From: JAWWPY01 sp036394075
Lineage (GTDB): Bacteria; Actinomycetota; Actinomycetes; Streptosporangiales; Streptosporangiaceae
Assembly (NCBI GenBank): GCA_036394075.1
Contig: DASWFT010000187.1
Span: forward strand, 1-16,095
Direction of reading: 5' to 3'
DNA: 16,095 bases
In this document: one piece after another, positions 13,141-16,095 of the stretch
How positions within the stretch are numbered: the first letter of the stretch is position 1
Layout of the letters: the number at the start of each line of letters is the position of its first letter
Made by a program: the position numbers and the translations under genes
The notes under the pieces: generated by a model
Told to the model about the DNA's origin: nothing
Database searches by the model: none
Seen by the model: the letters and a program-made list of their open reading frames with translations, nothing else

Positions 13141-13767
13141 TCAGCCCGGCATTCGCGGCGATCTCGGGCCGAACGGCAGGTCCAGATCCTGGCCGGGGTC
13201 ACGCAGGTCCCGCAGCGACAGCGCCTCGACCATCAGCATCCCGGCCGTGTCCGGCCACAGCACGATCCAGAGCCAGTTCCCGAGCACCTCCCCGGCGAAG
13301 GCCGCCAGATCCGGCGCGGCCACGTGCCAGAGCGGGATCTCGTGATGCCCGAAACTCACGAACGCGTGCGGGGTGCCCGTCGCGAAGCCCTCACCCGGGT
13401 CGGGGCCGGTTATTCCGGCGAACCGCGCGCCCAGGCCCACCCCCGGCTCTTCGGAGATGAGCAGCATGTCGCCGGGCCCGCCGACCGGGTTTGGGCCGGA
13501 CAGCGCCACCACGCAGGCGTGGCAGCCGCTGTGGCCATCCCCGGCGCCCGCGAAGCCGGTCACGAGCCAGCCGATCGGCAGCGGCCACAGCAGCCAGACG
13601 GGCACCGCGGCATCCCGGACCAGGTCCCGCAGCCCATCGCCGTCCGGGCTGTACGCCGTGCGCAGCGGAAACACGGCGCCATGCAGATTGCAGTGCCACG
13701 CCGTGGACGATGGGCCAGGCGCGCTCACGGAGCCACCGCAGCGGGGGCAGCTCGGAGAAACGTTCAT
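13141..13767 (-). CDS. DUF6758-family protein with N-terminal zinc ribbon
   Basis: 208 residues. It opens with a probable zinc site: C7 and C10 (CPRCGG), C26 and H29 (WHCNLHG). The body carries VPVWLLWPLPIGWLVTGFAG (55-74), GGPGDMLLISEEPGVGLGAR, PLWHVAAPD, WLWIVLWP and the C-terminal LSLRDLRDPG, which match my memory of the actinobacterial DUF6758 family in order and spacing. No function is assigned to the family. The WP-rich stretch at 55-74 is hydrophobic but not a convincing membrane helix. The start is ATG at 13767 with no clear ribosome site; the gene is divergent from the Nudix hydrolase with only 62 nt between starts, and ends 39 nt before the PHP gene. Confidence 0.85.
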   Translation of the reverse strand: MNVSPSCPRCGGSVSAPGPSSTAWHCNLHGAVFPLRTAYSPDGDGLRDLVRDAAVPVWLLWPLPIGWLVTGFAGAGDGHSGCHACVVALSGPNPVGGPGDMLLISEEPGVGLGARFAGITGPDPGEGFATGTPHAFVSFGHHEIPLWHVAAPDLAAFAGEVLGNWLWIVLWPDTAGMLMVEALSLRDLRDPGQDLDLPFGPRSPRMPG

Positions 13768-13794
13768 GAATACCGACGTTGATCTCTGCGCGCG

Positions 13795-13823
13795 CTTACG
13801 TCAAGCACTGCGACGGCAATACT
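13795..13823 (+). promoter_or_regulatory. Candidate leaderless promoter of the Nudix hydrolase
   Basis: CTTACG (13795-13800, weak -35) is 17 nt from AATACT (13818-13823, -10-like), which ends 6 nt before ATG at 13830. There is no Shine-Dalgarno upstream of the ATG, which fits transcription beginning at the start codon. Confidence 0.4.
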
Positions 13824-13829
13824 GACGCC

Positions 13830-14231
13830 ATGACCGTGCCAAGGATTCCCTGCGTAGGCGCCATCATCACAGATCACCGGGGGTGGCTCCTGCTGATCAG
13901 GCGCGGGCACGATCCCGGCGCTGGCCTCTGGTCGCTGCCCGGTGGCCGCATCGAGCCCGGCGAGACCGACGAACAGGCGGTGGTCCGCGAGATCCGTGAG
14001 GAGACCGGGCTGATCGTCGTGTGTGACCGGCTGGTCGGTTCCGTTGAGCGGCCAGGCCTTGATGGGGCGGTCGTGGACATCCGGGACTACGGCGCGATCA
14101 TCACCGGGGGCGAACTTGCGGCTGGGGACGACGCCGCGGATGCCCGCTGGGTCAGGCCCGCGGACCTGGCCAGCCTGCCCGTGACCGGGGGGCTGGTCGA
14201 GGCCCTCACCGCCTGGGGCGTACTCGGCTGA
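13830..14231 (+). CDS. Nudix hydrolase
   Basis: 133 residues, a single Nudix domain. The Nudix box GX5EX7REUXEEXGU is complete: G39, E45, R53, E54, E57, E58 and G60, with L61 as the hydrophobic position. It is preceded by GLWSLPGG (32-39), as in MutT/ADP-ribose-pyrophosphatase-like members. The enzyme cleaves a nucleoside diphosphate linked to another moiety using Mg2+; substrate specificity cannot be read. Start ATG at 13830 is chosen because the family begins shortly before the first strand (RIPCVGAIITD) and a -10-like AATACT sits 6 nt upstream; the in-frame extension to 13779 would overlap that promoter. Convergent with the CitE-like gene. Confidence 0.93.
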   Translation: MTVPRIPCVGAIITDHRGWLLLIRRGHDPGAGLWSLPGGRIEPGETDEQAVVREIREETGLIVVCDRLVGSVERPGLDGAVVDIRDYGAIITGGELAAGDDAADARWVRPADLASLPVTGGLVEALTAWGVLG

Positions 14232-14239
14232 CTTACCTA

Positions 14240-14312
14240 TTCACGCCTGGTCCTGGTCCTGGTTCAGGTTCATGCCTGGTCCTGGTCAGATTCACGCCTG
14301 GTCCTGGTCAGG
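14240..14312. repeat. 22-bp-unit tandem repeat, 3 copies, over the CitE-like gene stop
   Basis: Units 14240-14268 (29 nt, with extra TCCTGG), 14269-14290 and 14291-14312 share TTCAYGCCTGGTCCTGGT. The CitE-like stop (14272-14270) lies in the middle unit. On the minus strand the repeat encodes the last residues RESDQDQA of that protein, so it has altered the C-terminus. It occupies the whole gap to the convergent Nudix gene. Confidence 0.9.
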
Positions 14313-15223
14313 CCCGCAGCGCGGCCTTTCGCGGCCGCGACCAGGGCGAGCTTGCGAGATGCCTCGTCGATCATCTCGTCACCGAGCATCACCGCGCCGC
14401 GGCCGCGCACGGCCGTGGCGTCCTGGTACGCGTCGAGGATCAGCTCGGCGCGCTCGTACTCCTCCTGGCCCGGCGAGAAGGCCTGGTTGATCGCGTCAAT
14501 CTGCCCCGGGTGCACGGCCCATTTCCCGTCGTACCCGAGGGCGGCGGCGCTGGCGGCGCCGCGGCGCAGGCCATCGATGTCGTGGATGGCCAGGTGCGGC
14601 CCGTCGATGGCGGCCAGCCCGTGGGCGCGAGCGGCCACGAGGATCCGCATCCGGGCGTAGTGATACGCGTCGCCGCCGGTGTACCCGGCGGGCTCGGCGC
14701 CCACCTGGAGCGACCTCATGCCGATGCTGGCCATGAAGTCCGCCGGGCCGAAGACGAGTGCCTCCAGCCGCGGCGACGCGGCGGCGATGGCATCCACCTC
14801 CGCGAGGCCCCTGGCGTCCTCGATCTGCGCCTCGATCCCGATCCGCCCGGGCTCATCGCCCATCGCCTCCTCGATCTGGCCCAGCAGCAGGTCGAGCCAG
14901 CTGATATGGGCAGGTTCGGCGACCTTGGGCAACACGATCACGTCGAGGTTGCGGCCGGCCGCCTCCACGACCTCGATCACGTCACGGTAGGCCCACCGGG
15001 TGCCGACGTCATTGACCCGCACCGCGCGGACCTTGCCGTCCCAGCGCCCGGCGTTCAGTGCCTCGGCAACGGTCCGGCGCGCGTCCTGTTTAGCGGCCGG
15101 GGCGACCGCGTCCTCAAGGTCGAGGAACACCTCATCGGCCGCCAGGCCGTGGGCCTTCTCCAGGAACCTGGGGCTGCTGCCCGGCACTGCCAGGCAGGAC
15201 CGCCGGGGACGGTACTGCCCCAT
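14270..15223 (-). CDS. HpcH/HpaI aldolase / citrate lyase beta-like CoA-ester lyase
   Basis: 317 residues with a CitE-like TIM-barrel. Motifs: RRSCLAVPGSSPRFLEKA (7-24), VFLDLEDAVAP (32-42), RAVRVND (66-72, R69), IEAQIEDARG (130-139, metal ligand E131), LVFGPADFMASIG (156-168, metal ligand D162) and KWAVHPGQID (234-243). Such stand-alone proteins cleave or form 3-hydroxyacyl-CoA esters (malyl-CoA, methylmalyl-CoA, citramalyl-CoA) and need Mg2+. No citrate lyase alpha or gamma subunit is nearby, so a role in the citrate lyase complex is unlikely. ATG at 15223 has AGGAGG about 9 nt upstream; the frame remains open far upstream but runs across the divergent gene. The final ESDQDQA comes from a tandem repeat and is probably not family sequence. 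Confidence 0.92.
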   Translation of the reverse strand: MGQYRPRRSCLAVPGSSPRFLEKAHGLAADEVFLDLEDAVAPAAKQDARRTVAEALNAGRWDGKVRAVRVNDVGTRWAYRDVIEVVEAAGRNLDVIVLPKVAEPAHISWLDLLLGQIEEAMGDEPGRIGIEAQIEDARGLAEVDAIAAASPRLEALVFGPADFMASIGMRSLQVGAEPAGYTGGDAYHYARMRILVAARAHGLAAIDGPHLAIHDIDGLRRGAASAAALGYDGKWAVHPGQIDAINQAFSPGQEEYERAELILDAYQDATAVRGRGAVMLGDEMIDEASRKLALVAAAKGRAAGLTRTRRESDQDQA

Positions 15224-15225
15224 TG

Positions 15226-15256
15226 CTGACAGCCTCCTGACTCCGCGTGACACCCT
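15226..15256 (+). promoter_or_regulatory. Weak candidate promoter for the 15264 gene
   Basis: CTGACA (15226-15231, 5 of 6 to TTGACA) is 19 nt from CACCCT (15251-15256, poor -10). The -10-like element ends 7 nt before the GTG start at 15264, another possible leaderless arrangement. Confidence 0.25.
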
Positions 15257-15263
15257 GGCCAGT

Positions 15264-15725
15264 GTGAGCGAGATCCATCCCGCCGCCGCACCGGACTCCT
15301 CCGCCCTCATCGCGGAGGCTACCAAGCGAGCTGGATTGATATGGATATCGGTCCCCGGCCAGCACCGCCCGTATCCGGCCTGGCACATCTGGCGGCCCGG
15401 GACAGATCCGGCCGACGGCGCCGTCCCGCCGCCACCCGGTGCGGCATATGTCGTGACCGGGCCCGGTGAGCAGCCGCTGCCCGGGCTCGGCTCGGCCGAC
15501 CAGGTAACGGTCACGGTGCCGAGCAAGGACTCGGGCGGATCGCTGATCTCGTGGACCGCCCATGTCACCCGGGTCGGAGCCGGGTCCGCGGAATGGGACG
15601 CGGTCAGCGGCCTACTGGCGGCGGGGCGGCTCAACGCGGCGCTGAAACCCGGCGAGACGTCATTGACTCAGCGCTGGGCACGCACTGCGGCCATCTATCG
15701 CCTCGGCCCAATGGGTCCTCGTTGA
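15264..15725 (+). CDS. Conserved hypothetical protein
   Basis: 153 residues, start GTG at 15264. Visible elements are LIAEATKRAGLIWISVPG (18-35), AWHIWRPG, AAYVVTGPGEQPLPGL (about 61-76), VTVTVPSKDSGGSLISW and WARTAAIYRLGP near the end. I recall similar small actinobacterial proteins of this layout (PAWHxW, AYVVTGPGEQPLPGL, VTVPSKD), annotated only as hypothetical, but have no named family. There is no signal peptide, membrane helix or recognisable catalytic set. It is divergent from the CitE-like gene, with 40 nt between the starts. The upstream in-frame extension to 15000 overlaps that gene on the other strand and is rejected. Function unknown. Confidence 0.82.
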   Translation: MSEIHPAAAPDSSALIAEATKRAGLIWISVPGQHRPYPAWHIWRPGTDPADGAVPPPPGAAYVVTGPGEQPLPGLGSADQVTVTVPSKDSGGSLISWTAHVTRVGAGSAEWDAVSGLLAAGRLNAALKPGETSLTQRWARTAAIYRLGPMGPR

Positions 15726-15730
15726 CCTCC

Positions 15731-15766
15731 GTGTCCGCTCGGCCCGCGGTGTCCGCACGGCATGCG
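15731..15766. repeat. 18-bp imperfect tandem repeat after the 15264 gene
   Basis: Units 15731-15748 and 15749-15766 match at 15 of 18 positions (GTGTCCGC then T/A then CGGC). The repeat begins 5 nt after the stop codon at 15725. Confidence 0.6.
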
Positions 15767-15925
15767 GCCTTGGACCGGCGCTCTTCCCGGACCCGCCTGG
15801 CTATATTCCGCTGTCGCTTCCCGGTACGGTGGGGCTGACTTCCTCTCGTGTACGCACTGGCATCCTACGTATTCGTTGAGTGAGCTATGCTCTGCATCAC
15901 ATCGCAATGCGGAACGGAAGCGGTG

Positions 15926-15947
15926 TCAGAAGATGTTTACCTTCTGA
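15926..15947. promoter_or_regulatory. Inverted repeat, possible operator or hairpin
   Basis: TCAGAAG (15926-15932) and CTTCTGA (15941-15947) are perfect 7-bp complements around ATGTTTAC. It lies in the AT-rich region about 40 nt upstream of the -10-like TACACT. It could be an operator or a small RNA hairpin; nothing in the sequence decides. Confidence 0.4.
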
Positions 15948-15984
15948 GCTACAAATGCCTCTAGGCGACTGCCATATACAGATA

Positions 15985-15990
15985 TACACT
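15985..15990 (+). promoter_or_regulatory. Candidate -10 element toward the right edge
   Basis: TACACT, in an AT-rich context (ATATACAGATATACACT), fits TANNNT. A -35 would fall at about 15962-15967 (TAGGCG, poor). It may drive a gene starting near or beyond the right edge. Confidence 0.3.
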
Positions 15991-16095
15991 CAGGTTTCCG
16001 CGATTGTGGGGTCGAGAACTTTGGGTGAGAGTGTCCGGTCCATGTTCCTCTTCGCGCTTCCTAGCTGGCAGGAGGGAGCCGGTCGGCTCGTGGAC

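Larger units (their letters stand above)
15726..16095. other. Gene-poor, relatively AT-rich terminal region
   Basis: No convincing gene is seen in these 370 nt on either strand; the short open frames lack codon bias, ribosome sites and family motifs. From about 15840 to 16010 the G+C content falls clearly below the rest of the window. It holds an 18-bp imperfect repeat just after the preceding stop, an inverted repeat at 15926-15947, and a TATACACT-like -10 at about 15983-15990. GGAGG near the edge precedes a GTG at 16090, which might open the next gene. Confidence 0.6.

Noticed and set aside
14270..15223. Citrate lyase beta subunit of a fermentative citrate lyase complex
   Set aside because: No alpha, gamma or accessory citrate lyase genes are nearby; a stand-alone CoA-ester lyase is more likely.
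15926..15965. A tRNA-like D-arm on the minus strand (GTAGCTCAG within GCATTTGTAGCTCAGAAGG)
   Set aside because: No matching acceptor stem, anticodon arm or GTTCGA-type T-loop follows within tRNA distance; the similarity is limited to about 10 nt.

Overview
The window is about 70% G+C by eye, uses GTG starts heavily and has strong G/C third-position bias. It carries several families that sit together in actinomycetes: DUF3107, a ferritin-like fold protein, DUF6758 and a DUF3107-linked TetR. The host is therefore very probably an actinomycete from a Streptomyces- or Streptosporangiales-like lineage; I cannot name a genus. Almost everything is chromosomal core or semi-core metabolism. I see no rRNA, tRNA, CRISPR array, insertion sequence, phage or plasmid gene.

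Layout. (1) 1-3276, minus strand: a tight four-gene unit read aldo/keto reductase -> nagA -> SIS-domain sugar isomerase/deaminase -> HAD phosphatase (cut by the window edge). It looks like an N-acetylglucosamine-6-phosphate catabolic operon. (2) 3514-5195, plus: a pyridine-nucleotide flavoprotein that has lost the redox disulfide and the catalytic HPT histidine, translationally coupled to a 60-residue acidic protein. (3) 5367-6366, plus: TetR regulator and DUF3107. (4) 6436-7209, minus: ferritin-like protein with a hexapeptide repeat expansion. (5) 7524-10044, plus: DEAD-box RNA helicase with a long structured leader and no ATG/GTG/TTG start, then an alpha/beta hydrolase. (6) 13101-10108, minus: PHP phosphoesterase -> MarC membrane protein -> metallo-beta-lactamase-fold hydrolase (Zn-ligand Asp replaced by Ser) -> Fe-S PD-(D/E)XK nuclease. 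(7) 13141-13767, minus: DUF6758, divergent from a Nudix hydrolase at 13830-14231, plus. (8) 14270-15223, minus: CitE-like CoA-ester lyase, divergent from a conserved hypothetical protein at 15264-15725. (9) 15726-16095: no gene seen, relatively AT-rich, probably the upstream region of the next locus.

The most unusual feature is architectural. At least nine separate short tandem repeats (unit 12-26 bp, 2-5 copies, each of unrelated sequence) lie in 16 kb. Seven sit on or just after the 3' end of a gene or operon, and four of them copy the stop codon of the gene. A second pattern is a -10-like hexamer 6-8 nt before the start codon of several genes that lack a Shine-Dalgarno sequence, which suggests leaderless mRNAs. 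I did not find a clear new defence or biosynthetic system. The strongest leads are the repeat pattern, the helicase start and leader, and two enzymes with altered active sites.
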